Below are positions 1-10,362 of a stretch of DNA of 64,000 nt, in pieces. Under the pieces are notes generated by a model. That model worked only from the letters and a program-made list of their open reading frames with translations, searched no databases and was not told the DNA's origin. Made by a program: the position numbers and the translations under genes. Source of the DNA: Listeria rocourtiae FSL F6-920 (GTDB lineage Bacteria; Bacillota; Bacilli; Lactobacillales; Listeriaceae); the NCBI RefSeq assembly GCF_000525975.1, contig NZ_AODK01000007.1, positions 62,001-126,000 of the forward strand, given 5' to 3'. Each line of letters begins with the position of its first letter. Position 1 is the stretch's first letter.

Positions 1-202
1 CAACGAGCGTAATCAGATAGAAAAACCACATCTTACCCTCTAAAACCCCCCACGCAGCACCAGAATTTCGATGCGACGTGATATTTAGAAAACCAGGAAT
101 GATTTCCACAACTTCCCTTAGGTCTAAATTTTGCACGATAAGCCATTTTGTAAACTGATCGATCACGATAATAACAAGTGCGATTAGATAATAATAAATC
201 AC
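1..202 (-). CDS. lspA: Lipoprotein signal peptidase (signal peptidase II), partial
   Basis: Removes the signal peptide from diacylated prolipoproteins in the membrane. Reading from a GTG at 202 with an AGAGG ribosome site, the frame gives a first membrane helix, then IDQFTKW with the first conserved aspartate region of the family, then HRNSGAAWG, the conserved motif of signal peptidase II. The C-terminal part, with the catalytic aspartates, lies beyond the window edge. It follows the purine permease on the same strand, as lmo1844 follows lmo1845 in Listeria. A different-frame ORF at 33-281 is a shadow. Identification is firm although only about 67 codons are visible. Confidence 0.9.
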   Translation of the reverse strand, partial: MIYYYLIALVIIVIDQFTKWLIVQNLDLREVVEIIPGFLNITSHRNSGAAWGVLEGKMWFFYLITLV

Positions 203-234
203 GATGATTCCTCTTTTCTTTGTTAAATATGTAA

Positions 235-270
235 TGAGATGAGTCCGACAAACGTGCTAGACTCATCTCA
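235..270 (-). terminator. Hairpin between purine permease and lspA
   Basis: An 11-bp perfect inverted repeat (TGAGATGAGTC / GACTCATCTCA) lies just after the permease stop codon. The run that follows in the minus direction is TTACATATTT, so the U-tract is weak and read-through into lspA is possible. Confidence 0.55.
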
Positions 271-277
271 CACATGA

Positions 278-1564
278 TCACTGCAGTATAAATTGTAACA
301 AAAATAGAGCCGCAATGATATACATAAGTATCGGCGTACGCGTGCGATTTTTTGCGAATAATTTCAAAATCGGGTATGCGATAAATCCGACTGCAATTCC
401 GTCTGCGATACTATACGAGAATGGAATGATAACGACGATTAGGAGCGCTGAGAAAGTATCGGCAGCATTTTTAAAATCCATTTCTTTGATTTCCTGCACC
501 ATGGACATACCAATTACAATTAAGATTGGAGCAATCGCGCTATTTGGAATGAACGAAATGTATGGCATTAACACAAGTGACGCTAAAAAGAAAATACCAA
601 CCGACACAGATGCAAGTCCTGTTCTGGCACCACTTCCAGTCATCGAACCACTTTCTAACGCCGAAATCGTCGGGCTCGTTCCAAACAATCCAGATAAGAA
701 AGCCGTGAAACTGCTTGCCTGCAAGACGCGTGGTAATTTTTCCGTCTGGTTTAATTGTTTCGTTTGGCCAAACGTCAAGCCCACCGTTTCAAACACGAGT
801 ACCATTGTAAGCGAAAACACACTTGTCCAAAACGCTACTTGTCCGAAACCAGAAAAATCAGTCTGAAACAAAACTTCTTTCCAAGGTGCCAAACTCATCG
901 CATCTTTTGAAACTTCACCATGAACCCCGAATAGAACACTAACAACCGTTCCAATGAGGATGCTCCATAAGAAAGCGCCTGGTACTTTACGAACAAGCAG
1001 AATCAGTGTTAACACCAGCGTAATAACCGTTGCAAGCACAAACGGATCATGCATGTTTCCAAACGCTAAAATCGCATGTTCCCCGCGCATGACGATTGCC
1101 CCCTTTTCAAGACCAAGCAACACCAAAAACAGCCCTAAACCGACCGTAATCCCTTGCTTTAAAATAAGCGGGATTGTGTCGTTCAACTTTCTAGCTAACG
1201 GTGTGAATGCTAAAATCATGAATAAGAAGCCACTGATGACAACAACAGCCAGCGCTTGCTGCCAAGTCAATCCGAGCGTTTGCACGAAATTGTAAGCGAA
1301 CAGCGCGTTAATCCCCATTCCTGGCATCAAAATAAGCGGTGCATTTGCCCAAAACCCCATCACTAAACAACCAACAACCGATATAAAAATTGTTGCAAGG
1401 ATGGCACCTTGGTACGGTACACCCGCCTCAGCCAAAATCGAACTATTAACAACAATAATGTAGACAACGGTGAAAAAACCTATCATCCCAGCTAAAAGTT
1501 CCGTTCGAACAGTCGTCCGATGTGCTTTCAACTGAAAGATTTTGTCCAATAATTTGTGCATCAT
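278..1564 (-). CDS. AzgA/PbuG-type purine (hypoxanthine/guanine/adenine) permease
   Basis: Multi-pass inner-membrane permease of the AzgA branch of the NCS2 nucleobase transporters; takes up purine bases. The 428-residue length is typical. The PGMGINALFAY stretch near residue 80 is the conserved GxNAxF signature of AzgA proteins, and a glutamate-rich core (FETVGLTFG, ALESGSMTGSGART) sits where the family binds substrate. Two adjacent ATG codons (1564, 1561) follow an AAAGAGGA ribosome site. Upstream lies a single strong promoter with a short leader. Corresponds in position to lmo1845. Exact base preference cannot be read from sequence. Confidence 0.88.
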   Translation of the reverse strand: MMHKLLDKIFQLKAHRTTVRTELLAGMIGFFTVVYIIVVNSSILAEAGVPYQGAILATIFISVVGCLVMGFWANAPLILMPGMGINALFAYNFVQTLGLTWQQALAVVVISGFLFMILAFTPLARKLNDTIPLILKQGITVGLGLFLVLLGLEKGAIVMRGEHAILAFGNMHDPFVLATVITLVLTLILLVRKVPGAFLWSILIGTVVSVLFGVHGEVSKDAMSLAPWKEVLFQTDFSGFGQVAFWTSVFSLTMVLVFETVGLTFGQTKQLNQTEKLPRVLQASSFTAFLSGLFGTSPTISALESGSMTGSGARTGLASVSVGIFFLASLVLMPYISFIPNSAIAPILIVIGMSMVQEIKEMDFKNAADTFSALLIVVIIPFSYSIADGIAVGFIAYPILKLFAKNRTRTPILMYIIAALFLLQFILQ

Positions 1565-1579
1565 AATTCCTCTTTATTC

Positions 1580-1657
1580 AATTATCCCTCTCCCAACCCG
1601 TAGAGTCTCGCCCCTACCACGAATCCTTATTATAACAGACACGAGCGAATTCGCATA
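1580..1657 (-). promoter_or_regulatory. Promoter and leader of the purine permease
   Basis: In the minus direction there is an extended -10 (TGTTATAAT, core at 1629-1634) with only a weak -35. The roughly 60-nt leader can form a 6-bp hairpin GTAGGG/CTCTAC with a GCGAGA loop. It does not carry the conserved purine-riboswitch core seen upstream of xpt, so I cannot assign it to a known riboswitch class. Confidence 0.45.
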
Positions 1658-1699
1658 GAGCTTTACTTTCTAACTAGAAAAAAGAGTACCTCGTTTTCG

Positions 1700-1728
1700 T
1701 GACGAGGCTTTGTCATCTGTGCTATAAT
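1700..1728 (+). promoter_or_regulatory. Promoter of the MATE exporter gene
   Basis: TGACGA and TATAAT are separated by 17 bases and lie about 40 bases before the TTG start of the MATE gene. The -35 overlaps a small hairpin (CCTCGT/ACGAGG) that could serve as a terminator or operator. Confidence 0.55.
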
Positions 1729-1769
1729 CGGGTGTTGAAGGGTTTTCAAGAAAAGGGAGGAACAACATT

Positions 1770-3117
1770 TTGGAACAAACATATACGCGCAGTGAAAAAT
1801 GGCGCCAATTTTTAGTTATATTCACACCTGTCGTTATCTCACAATTAATGCTGTTTTCAATGGCTTTAATCGATACGATGATGTCGGGGCATTACTCTAA
1901 CGAAGCGCTCGCTGGGACTGCTATCGGGAACTCACTATGGGGACCTTTTAATGCAAGTTTATCTGGATTATTGATGGCCGTGACCCCGATTATTGCGCAG
2001 TTATTAGGCCGCGGGGAGCATCACGATATTAAACGAACCGTGAACAATGGGCTCTATATCGCAATTGGCTTGGCCGCCCTATTACTCGCGCTTAACTTTC
2101 TATTTGTGCCTTCGATATTGCACGCGATGGGACTCGAACCTGCCGTTGCAGATATTGCAAAACATTTTTTAAATGGCATTTGTTTTGGGATACCGGCATT
2201 CTTTTTTTTACTCTGTCTTGCGAGCATTTATTGACTCGCTTGGATTGACTCGAGTTACAATGATGATTACACTAATCACTGTTCCTGTAAATATTTTCTT
2301 GAACTATTTACTAATCTTCGGAAACTGGGGCTTTCCAGAAATGGGCGGCGCTGGAAGTGGCTACGCAACAGGGATTACATATTGGATTGTATTACTCGTC
2401 ACGATTATTCTAATTCAAAGTCAAAAAAGACTTCGCGATTTTCACATTTTCTCTGGATTCACTAGATTTGATTGGGGAAAAATCAGAGAAATCATCAAAC
2501 TTGGCGTACCAAACGGCTTAACAATTCTTTTTGAAGTTAGTATTTTCTCAGCGGTAACGGTATTTATGGGGCGCTTTGGAACGGATACGATTGCGGCGCA
2601 TCAATCAGCAATCAGCGTACCGACCTTACTTTACGCATTTCCACTCAGTATCGCGGCTGCATTAACTATTTTAGTTGGATTTGAAACTGGTGCAAAGCGT
2701 ATTGCTGATGCAAAAAAATATCGGCATATCGGGATGATTTCAGCCATCTCTATCGGTGTGTTGAATGGCGTTTTGCTATTAGTATTCCGCGACCAAATTT
2801 CGTTGCTCTACACCTCAGATCCTGAACTTGCGGACTTGATTACTCACTTCTTGATTTATGCTGTTCTTTTCCAGTTTGCCGATGCCTTACTATCGCCTGT
2901 ACTCGGAGCATTACGTGGCTATAAAGATGTTATGGTGACCTCCATCGTCGCCTTCATCTCTTACTGGGTCATAGGGTTGCCACTTGGACTCATTTTGTCC
3001 TACACAGACCTCGGCCCATTCGGATTCTGGATTGGCCTTAGCACAGGATTGTTTATTGCAGCATTTATCCTGTCTATCCGAGTTCGATTTACAGAACGAA
3101 AATTAATGCGATTTTAA
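1770..3117 (+). CDS. MATE family multidrug/toxin efflux protein (frame-shifted in this sequence)
   Basis: Twelve-helix cation-coupled drug exporter of the MATE family in the cytoplasmic membrane. The N-terminal 150 residues (PVVISQLMLFSMALIDTMMSG, then GNSLWGPF) and the remainder (DSLGLTRVTMM, later AAHQSAISVPTLLYAFPLSIAAA) are typical of the NorM/YpnP type. The start is a TTG at 1770 behind AAAAGGGAGG. The frame breaks in a T8 run at 2202-2209; with seven T the reading continues FFFYSVLRAFIDS without loss. Joined length is about 448 residues, normal for the family. Substrate unknown. Position matches lmo1846. Confidence 0.85.
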
Positions 3118-3120
3118 AAT

Positions 3121-3292
3121 AGATGAGTTTGGGGCATAACCCAGATAAGCCGGCGACAAGCGTTTGTATTCAAAGGGTTTTGCTCGATTTGTGTGAAGCA
3201 AGATTTACGTCTTACCCAAAAAAAGGAAGTCGTGATATCTTGCTTATTTTTGTGTACAAACACCTTTTGTCACGGACTCATCTATTTTTTTA
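3121..3292. repeat. Dispersed inverted-repeat intergenic element, copy 1 (short)
   Basis: About 170 bp between two convergent genes. The ends are an 11-bp inverted repeat (AATAGATGAGT / ACTCATCTATT). It carries the family landmarks: GGCATAACCCAGATAA on the left, then CTCGATTTGTGTGAAGCAAGA and GATATCTTGCTTATTTTTGTGT on the right. Related copies lie at 28.8, 35.7 and 58.1 kb; this one lacks the long internal arm. It contains the stop codon of the neighbouring metal-binding lipoprotein and probably ends transcription from both sides. Confidence 0.8.
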
Positions 3293-4205
3293 GTTGTTAT
3301 TTTTTAATCCGTCGTATATCTTATCTATGTTCCAGCGCATCATTTCTAAATAAGAGTCGCCTGTTTCACCGGACTTTGCAGTAGAATCTGTGAATAACTT
3401 AGCTGAAATAGGGACGTTCGTCTCGTTCGATACGCTCTCCATACTTCTCGGGTCAACACTTGTTTCTACAAATAGAACTGGTACTTTTTTTTACTCGAAT
3501 CGTCTCAATAATTTGCTTCATCTGATTTGGTGTCCCTTGATTTTCTGTGTTAATCTCCCATATATAAGCTGCATCCAATCCATATGCTGCACCAAAATAT
3601 TTAAATGCGCCTTCACTCGTAACTAGTGTCTTATGCTTCAAATCGGCAAATTTCGTCTTTGCTTCTTTATCAAGCTTTTCCAATTTTCCAATATATTCTT
3701 TAGCCCGTACTTTATAATAATCCGCGTTTTCTGGGTCTTTTTTCATCAGTGTATTCCTCGCATTTTCTGCATACTTGATGCCATTTTGCAAGTCCAACCA
3801 AGCATGAGGATCTGTTTCACTTTCCTTCCCCTTTGACGTCAAAAATTTAGGTGACACACCTTCACTAAGCGATACGGCCTCCTTTTTTCCCGAAGAAGCT
3901 ATCAATCTGTCGAACCAACCATTCCCTGTTTCCAGATTCAGACCGTTATTAAATATCAAGTCCGCATCCGCCATTTTTTGCACATCTTTTGGCAACGGAT
4001 CATATTCATGAGGGTCTGTTCCAATCGGCACAATACTATACAAGTCAATTTTATCCCCACCAATCTGGTTCACAATATCGTATAAAATCGAATACGTTGT
4101 CACTACCTGTAACTTCTCTGTATCCGCCTTCTTCTCACTCCCTCCGCACGCAGACAGTAAAAATAGAGCAACACCAATAACACCTGCTAAAACTAATTTT
4201 TTCAT
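3290..4205 (-). CDS. Manganese/zinc ABC transporter substrate-binding lipoprotein (frame-shifted)
   Basis: Cell-surface lipoprotein that captures a divalent metal for the ABC importer encoded just upstream. The signal peptide ends in the lipobox LSAC with the lipidated cysteine at residue 20. Ligand positions of the PsaA/MntC family are visible: GTDPHEYDP and DPHAWLD histidines, a glutamate in [10 protein letters not shown], and an aspartate in VDPRSMESV; His2-Glu-Asp favours manganese. The frame breaks at a T8 run, 3485-3492; with seven bases it reads through [15 protein letters not shown] to a stop at 3290, giving about 304 residues. ATGA overlap with the permease gene. Matches lmo1847. Confidence 0.88.
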
Positions 4206-5041
4206 GACTTCACGCTCCTTCTTCCAAAAATAAGTCCTTGTTTCGGCGAAAATAGAAAGACGATGATAAATAACCCCGTCGCAGCCAGAACGATCGATGC
4301 CCCTGAGGCCAAATTATACATATAGCTAAAATAGAGACCGATAACAGCGCTCACCGCCCCAAAAACTGCTGCTAAAAACAGCATGATAGATAGGCGGTTC
4401 GTCAACAAATAAGCCGTCGCAGCTGGTGTAATAAGCATTGCTACAACTAAAATAATTCCCACTGTTTGTAGCGATGCCACCGTCACTAATGTTAATAAAG
4501 TCATCAAAAAATAATGTAGCATCCGAACTTTTAAACCGTAACTTTGTGCCATCGTGGGATCAAACGAGCTAACCAACAGCTCCTTATAAAACAACGCCAC
4601 CAATAAAATAACAAACACGCCAATCCCAATCGTCATCCACATATCACTACTACGAACCGCCAACACATTCCCAAATAAAATGTGATACAAATCCGTTGAA
4701 CTTTGTGCAAGTGAAATCATAATAATTCCGAATGCAAAAAATGAGCTGAAAACAATCCCAATGGCCGTATCATTTTTAATCCGACTGTTCTGATTCACGA
4801 AGCCAATTCCAAGTGCCGCAACAATACCAAACGCTGTAGCACCTAAGAAAAAATTGATTCCCAACATATACGAAATCGCGACTCCTGGCAAGACCGCATG
4901 AGAAATCGCATCCCCCATCAATGACATGCCTCGCAGAATAATAAAACTACCAATCACGCCAGAAACAACGCCAACAATAACCGATGTTAGCAATGCTTTT
5001 TGTAGAAACTCGTACTGCATCAATCCATCTAAAAATAACAT
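4202..5041 (-). CDS. Metal ABC transporter permease (ABC-3 family)
   Basis: Integral membrane channel of the manganese/zinc importer, 279 residues with about eight hydrophobic helices. The segment [22 protein letters not shown] (residues about 38-58) is the family hallmark, and [14 protein letters not shown] lies in the coupling region. The start codon overlaps the stop of the ATPase gene (TAATG) and its own stop overlaps the lipoprotein start (ATGA), so the three proteins are made by coupled translation. Corresponds to lmo1848. Confidence 0.92.
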   Translation of the reverse strand: MLFLDGLMQYEFLQKALLTSVIVGVVSGVIGSFIILRGMSLMGDAISHAVLPGVAISYMLGINFFLGATAFGIVAALGIGFVNQNSRIKNDTAIGIVFSSFFAFGIIMISLAQSSTDLYHILFGNVLAVRSSDMWMTIGIGVFVILLVALFYKELLVSSFDPTMAQSYGLKVRMLHYFLMTLLTLVTVASLQTVGIILVVAMLITPAATAYLLTNRLSIMLFLAAVFGAVSAVIGLYFSYMYNLASGASIVLAATGLFIIVFLFSPKQGLIFGRRSVKS

Positions 5042-5760
5042 TAGTGCCTCACCTCCCAGTCAAACCCTTGTCCGTATGTTCTCAAAATATTTTCTTTCGT
5101 AAATACTTTTTCTGTCTCACCGTGCGCCACTAATTGTTGATTTAATAAAATAACATTATCGAAATACCGCGCCACTTTATGGAAATCATGGTGTACAACG
5201 ATTATCGTCTTCCCTTCATCTCTCAATTTTTTCAATACTTCGATAATAAGCGCTTCACTTGTCATATCGATTCCAACAAACGGTTCGTCAAGCAGAAAAA
5301 TAGTAGCCTGTTGTGCTAAGGCGCGTGCAATGAAAACACGTTGTAACTGCCCACCTGAAAGTTCACCGATTTGACGTTTTGCGAACTTCTCCATTTCAAC
5401 TTTTGCTAAGGCTTTGCGCGCGATTTCACGCTCTTTCTTTCTTGGTAGCTTGATAGGACCGAGTTTCGGATACGTGCCTATGAGTACCGTGTCTAGTACT
5501 GTGATTGGAAAAGTTAGATCTACACTGTTTCTTTGGGGAACGTAAGCAATTGAACCACGCATATGCTCGATATCATGTTCTTCCCAAGTTACCGCGCCTG
5601 AATTACGAGGAAGCAAGCCGATGAGTCCTTTTAAGAACGTTGATTTCCCTGCACCGTTTGGACCGATAATACCTGTCATCTTACCTTTTTCTATTTGTAG
5701 GGAGATATCCTCCACAACAAGTTTTTGACCGTATGCAATAGATAGATTTTTAATTTGCAT
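5041..5760 (-). CDS. Metal ABC transporter ATP-binding protein
   Basis: Cytoplasmic ATPase that powers the metal importer. Walker A is GPNGAGKST (residues about 33-41), the signature is LSGGQLQRV near 134, and Walker B is IFLLDEP with the catalytic glutamate, then HHDF for the switch histidine. The 239-residue length is standard. It is the first gene of the three-gene operon and has a good AAGGTGA site before the ATG. A promoter and an MntR-like operator lie directly upstream, which argues for manganese as substrate. Corresponds to lmo1849. Confidence 0.93.
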   Translation of the reverse strand: MQIKNLSIAYGQKLVVEDISLQIEKGKMTGIIGPNGAGKSTFLKGLIGLLPRNSGAVTWEEHDIEHMRGSIAYVPQRNSVDLTFPITVLDTVLIGTYPKLGPIKLPRKKEREIARKALAKVEMEKFAKRQIGELSGGQLQRVFIARALAQQATIFLLDEPFVGIDMTSEALIIEVLKKLRDEGKTIIVVHHDFHKVARYFDNVILLNQQLVAHGETEKVFTKENILRTYGQGFDWEVRH

Positions 5761-5790
5761 TTATATCACCTTATTTCTCTCATCATAATT

Positions 5791-5804
5791 TTAGATTAAA
5801 CTAA
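5791..5804. promoter_or_regulatory. MntR/DtxR-type operator
   Basis: TTAGATTAAACTAA matches the DtxR/MntR-family palindrome TTAGGTTAACCTAA at 12 of 14 positions. It lies about 20-35 bases downstream of the expected transcript start of the metal ABC operon, a position suited to repression. An mntR gene is in this window at 34.8 kb. The operator call is inference from pattern. Confidence 0.6.
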
Positions 5805-5833
5805 CAATGTTTCTTTTGCGCAACTTTTTAGTT

Positions 5834-5862
5834 ATTATATCCTATATTATTCAATTTGTAAA
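5834..5862 (-). promoter_or_regulatory. Promoter of the metal ABC transporter operon
   Basis: In the minus direction TTTACA (5857-5862) and TATAAT (5834-5839) are spaced by 17 bases, placing the transcript start near 5826, just before the MntR-like operator. Confidence 0.7.
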
Positions 5863-5874
5863 GAGTCACGCCAA

Positions 5875-5908
5875 TAAAAAAAAGAGCGGCTTTATCGAGG
5901 CCGCTCTT
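5875..5908 (-). terminator. Terminator of the marR gene
   Basis: Nine-base stem AAGAGCGGC/GCCGCTCTT followed in the minus direction by a T run. It lies right after the MarR stop codon. Confidence 0.85.
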
Positions 5909-5913
5909 ACTCT

Positions 5914-6322
5914 TTAATTTTCCGCTAACTTCTTCAACAATGCCTGAAACTGCTCGCGTTCTTCGTCTGTAAACACAGAGAAACGGCGAACAATCATTTC
6001 CTTTTTCTTCTGTTCAATCGAAGCTACAAAATCCCTTGCTTCTTCAGTCAGTTCTAGCACCACAATGCGGCGGTCTACTTCTGAGCGGTGTCTCGTTATA
6101 AAGTTATTCGCCACTAAAGAGTCTGTAATCGCCGTGATGTGACTCGCTGAAACGTCTAGCTTCTTGGATAAATCAGTCGTACGATTAACACCACTCGAAA
6201 TGAGACTCAGCACACGGAATTCGCCACCTGTTAGTTTCCGATCTAAAATGCTATCTACCTCATGACGGAAACTATTAAAAAACGCGCTTCACAGATGTTT
6301 CTATTTCAAGAAAATTATCCAT
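5914..6322 (-). CDS. MarR family transcriptional regulator (frame-shifted near the N-terminus)
   Basis: Small winged-helix DNA-binding repressor. The ATG at 6322 follows AAGGAGGG with good spacing and starts MDNFLEIETSVKRVF; an A6 run at 6277-6282 then breaks the frame. With five bases the protein continues NSFRHEVDSILDRKLTGGEFRVLSLIS into the recognition helix (ASHITAITDSLV) and the wing (SEVDRRIVVLELT). Joined length is about 135 residues, usual for MarR. It follows ctpA-side genes and precedes its own terminator. Target genes are unknown; position matches lmo1850. Confidence 0.82.
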
Positions 6323-6334
6323 GTCAAGCCCTCC

Positions 6335-7834
6335 TTACTTCAATTGTTCTTGCACTAATTCAACTGCTTTCTTCTCTTGCGGATCATTGACTTTTAACTC
6401 TTTTTGAATCGCTGTTATTAATGCATCCGTTGTTGCGCCGGTAACAATGCCATCCACTTTAAGTTTGCTTGCTTCTTGGAATGCCTTCACACCTTCTGTA
6501 GTATCTGCATCAAACAGACCATCTACTTTTCCAACATTATATTTAAGTGCATCAAGCATGGTCTCGATTGTTTTCACATCATCGCCAAAACTGCCTTCTT
6601 TATAAGTTTTAGAGGCATCAGGAATCGCCATTGTCGCGTAAGCTGGTAACGCTACTTCTACATTCGGTTTAATTCCCTTTTCATGAATCCATTCGCCGTC
6701 CGGAGTTAGCCATTTCGCGATTGTTAATTTCAATAATGAGCCATCGCTAAGTGGAAATGCTGTTTGTACTGTTCCTTTCCCGAACGATTTCGCACCGATT
6801 AATTGAATACCACCTGATTCACGTGCTGCTGCTGCCAAAATTTCAGAGGCACTTGCACTGCCTTCATCAATCAGCATCGTAACTGGTACTTTTACTTTGT
6901 ACCCGTTATGCGCACTACTATCAGCTTTAATTGATTGTTTTGAACCATCTTTTTCCTGTTCTTGAACGATAACTTTTCCATCAGGTAAGAACAAACTCGC
7001 AATATCTACCGCTTGGTCAAGTAAACCACCTGGGTTTCCGCGTAAATCTACAACTAACCCTTTCATTCCTTTAGATTCCATATCTTTCAATGCTTTTTCG
7101 AATTCACTATACGTATTTTCTGAGAAAGTTGTAATTTGAATCCTTGCAATTTTGTCAGCACCCATTTCTGCGTATACTGTCTCAATTGGAATTTCGTCAC
7201 GAACAATTTTCACATCAAATGGCTTATCTGTACCAGGACGCGAAATAGTGAGCGTCACACTTGTCCCTTTCTTTCCACGAATCTTTGTTGTTGCCTCGGT
7301 TGAGGAGATACCTTTAATCGATTTGCCATCCACTTCAACAATCTTATCGTTAGGGCGCAATCCCGCTGCTTCTGCTGGAGAATTTTTAATTGGCGATACA
7401 ACAGTTATGTAACCATCTCTTTCTTGAATCTCTACACCAATACCTGAAAAACTTGAAGAAATTGTATTATCAAATTCCTCTGCTTCCTTCGATGTCATAA
7501 ATGAAGAATACGGATCTCCAAGAGAAGCCACCATACCATTTATTGCGCCTTCCATCATTTTATCGGTATTTACATCCTTAAAATATTTATTCTGAATATC
7601 ATCGTACACTGTATAAAGTTTCGTAAATTCCTTACGTTCAGGAATCGCCACTTTCACATGCTTATCTCCGCCCACAGACATTACAATCGCTGTTACCAAA
7701 GCCGTTGCAAACACACATCCGAATAACAGCATAACAAATGGGAATATTTTCATTTTCACGATACCTTTTCTCGTAGCCCCATCTTTCTTCTCTTCATTTT
7801 CTGATTCATTTGGATTTGTCGGTCCTTGTTCCAT
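6335..7834 (-). CDS. ctpA: C-terminal processing peptidase, S41A family (CtpA)
   Basis: Membrane-anchored serine protease acting outside the membrane on cell-envelope proteins. Order of parts: short cytosolic tail, one membrane helix (about residues 30-55), PDZ domain (GIGVEIQERDGYITVVSP to RPGTDKP), tail-specific protease core with the catalytic serine in DEGSASASE and lysine in GAKSFGKGTVQ, then a C-terminal peptidoglycan-binding domain (VGKVDGLFDADTTEGVKAFQ). I chose the ATG at 7834 (MEQGPTNPN) over an in-frame TTG at 7864 because a GTGGTG-rich site precedes it. About 499 residues. Matches lmo1851. Confidence 0.92.
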   Translation of the reverse strand: MEQGPTNPNESENEEKKDGATRKGIVKMKIFPFVMLLFGCVFATALVTAIVMSVGGDKHVKVAIPERKEFTKLYTVYDDIQNKYFKDVNTDKMMEGAINGMVASLGDPYSSFMTSKEAEEFDNTISSSFSGIGVEIQERDGYITVVSPIKNSPAEAAGLRPNDKIVEVDGKSIKGISSTEATTKIRGKKGTSVTLTISRPGTDKPFDVKIVRDEIPIETVYAEMGADKIARIQITTFSENTYSEFEKALKDMESKGMKGLVVDLRGNPGGLLDQAVDIASLFLPDGKVIVQEQEKDGSKQSIKADSSAHNGYKVKVPVTMLIDEGSASASEILAAAARESGGIQLIGAKSFGKGTVQTAFPLSDGSLLKLTIAKWLTPDGEWIHEKGIKPNVEVALPAYATMAIPDASKTYKEGSFGDDVKTIETMLDALKYNVGKVDGLFDADTTEGVKAFQEASKLKVDGIVTGATTDALITAIQKELKVNDPQEKKAVELVQEQLK

Positions 7835-8007
7835 TCCTATGTTCACCACTTTCTCACTAAACAACCTAGTATGATATTTTTAACTTTCCTTTATTCTATC
7901 AGCTTTTACTCCGAAAGGGTAGCTTTTGTTGTTGTACCTATAAAAAAAAGATGGGCCTCCCATTTCCAGCTCGAAAGCCTTCAAAGTTTGACTCATCTCC
8001 TTATCAT

Positions 8008-8217
8008 TTAAATGGCAACCTCATAACCAGCTTCATCAACAGCTTCCTCGATAGCATCTTGTATGTTTTTCCCCTCAACATACGTCACTTCTGCGGTTCC
8101 AGCTTCAAGCGAAATGACAGCTTTTTCGACACCTTCCACAGATTCAATCGCCTCGCGAACTCGTTTTTCGCAATGCTCACAGCTCATGCCTTCAATCTCT
8201 ACTACTAATTTAGCCAT
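8008..8217 (-). CDS. copZ: Copper chaperone, heavy-metal-associated domain protein (CopZ)
   Basis: Cytosolic 69-residue protein that carries Cu(I) to the copper exporter. A single HMA fold with the metal motif MSCEHC at residues about 11-16, and VEGVEKAVISL as the first core strand region. The ATG at 8217 has AAAGGAG eight bases upstream. In L. monocytogenes copZ directly follows copA (lmo1853-1852); here pnuC and nadR lie between, and copZ has its own promoter with a CsoR-like operator, which would keep it in the copper regulon. Confidence 0.92.
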   Translation of the reverse strand: MAKLVVEIEGMSCEHCEKRVREAIESVEGVEKAVISLEAGTAEVTYVEGKNIQDAIEEAVDEAGYEVAI

Positions 8218-8250
8218 TCTCTCCACTCCTTTATCGCCTTATCTACACTT

Positions 8251-8279
8251 ATTATACCCTACCTGGGTAATTATTGCAC
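8251..8279 (-). promoter_or_regulatory. copZ promoter with CsoR-like operator
   Basis: TATAAT (8251-8256) for the minus strand is joined to a 15-bp inverted repeat TACCC-TACCT-GGGTA (8255-8269, plus-strand reading). The same TACC...GGTA 15-bp layout overlaps the csoR promoter at 12914-12928. The -35 is weak. CsoR sites are known to be GC-rich pseudo-palindromes over copper-gene promoters; assignment here is inference. Confidence 0.62.
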
Positions 8280-8931
8280 AGATAATGAGCGCTTTTCCTC
8301 CGATTCATGCCATTCCAGCAGTCCATAAACAGCATTAAAAAGATAAATCGCATACTGTGTGGCGATAATCGGATTTTTCGTATAAATATTAAGCGAAATC
8401 ACAAGCATGTTCATTATAATCCACAAATACCAATTAAAACTAAACCGCGCAATCATTAAAAATTGAGCTGTAACACCGAGTGCAAAAATAAAGTTATTCA
8501 GCATTAGTTGATACGGATCATTTGCAACACCAAGAATTCCAGTCAAATACATATTCACAAAAGAAGCTCCAATGATAAACAAAATAGCAATTCCAAAATG
8601 GCGTTCCGTCAACTTTCTAGGTTCCAATGTTGCCTCTGCGTCCAAATGTTTTTTCCAAGTTACCAAGCCAAAAATGTGCGTCACAAAATAATATAAACTA
8701 GGCAATGCCGCCCCGATATTGCTCCCTAAAAAATTCCCACTCATTTCGCCAAACGCCGCCAACATGCCAAAAATATTTCCACTATTTTTGCCTTTAGCTA
8801 GTAAAATAACACAAATCAAGCCACAAATTGCACCAACATAAGATAATAGATATCGCCATTCAAAATTCACCAATGGGTTCGTTGCTAAGAACGCAATCGT
8901 AACAAGCAAAACACAAAGATAAGGATAAACT

Positions 8932-10273
<1,342 letters not shown>

Positions 10274-10314
10274 TTACAAAATCTTTTCAAAAATGCGTTA
10301 TTGTGTATCCATTA

Positions 10315-10358
10315 AAAAAGCTTAGAAATCCATTTTCCAGATGATTTCTAAGCTTTTT
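10315..10358. terminator. Terminator after copA
   Basis: A 16-bp stem AAAAAGCTTAGAAATC / GATTTCTAAGCTTTTT with a T run on either strand; it ends the csoR-copA transcript. Confidence 0.88.
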
Positions 10359-10362
10359 CTTG

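Noticed and set aside
33-281. An 82-codon ORF on the minus strand at the window start
   Set aside because: It is out of frame with the clear LspA reading ([16 protein letters not shown]) and its product resembles nothing.
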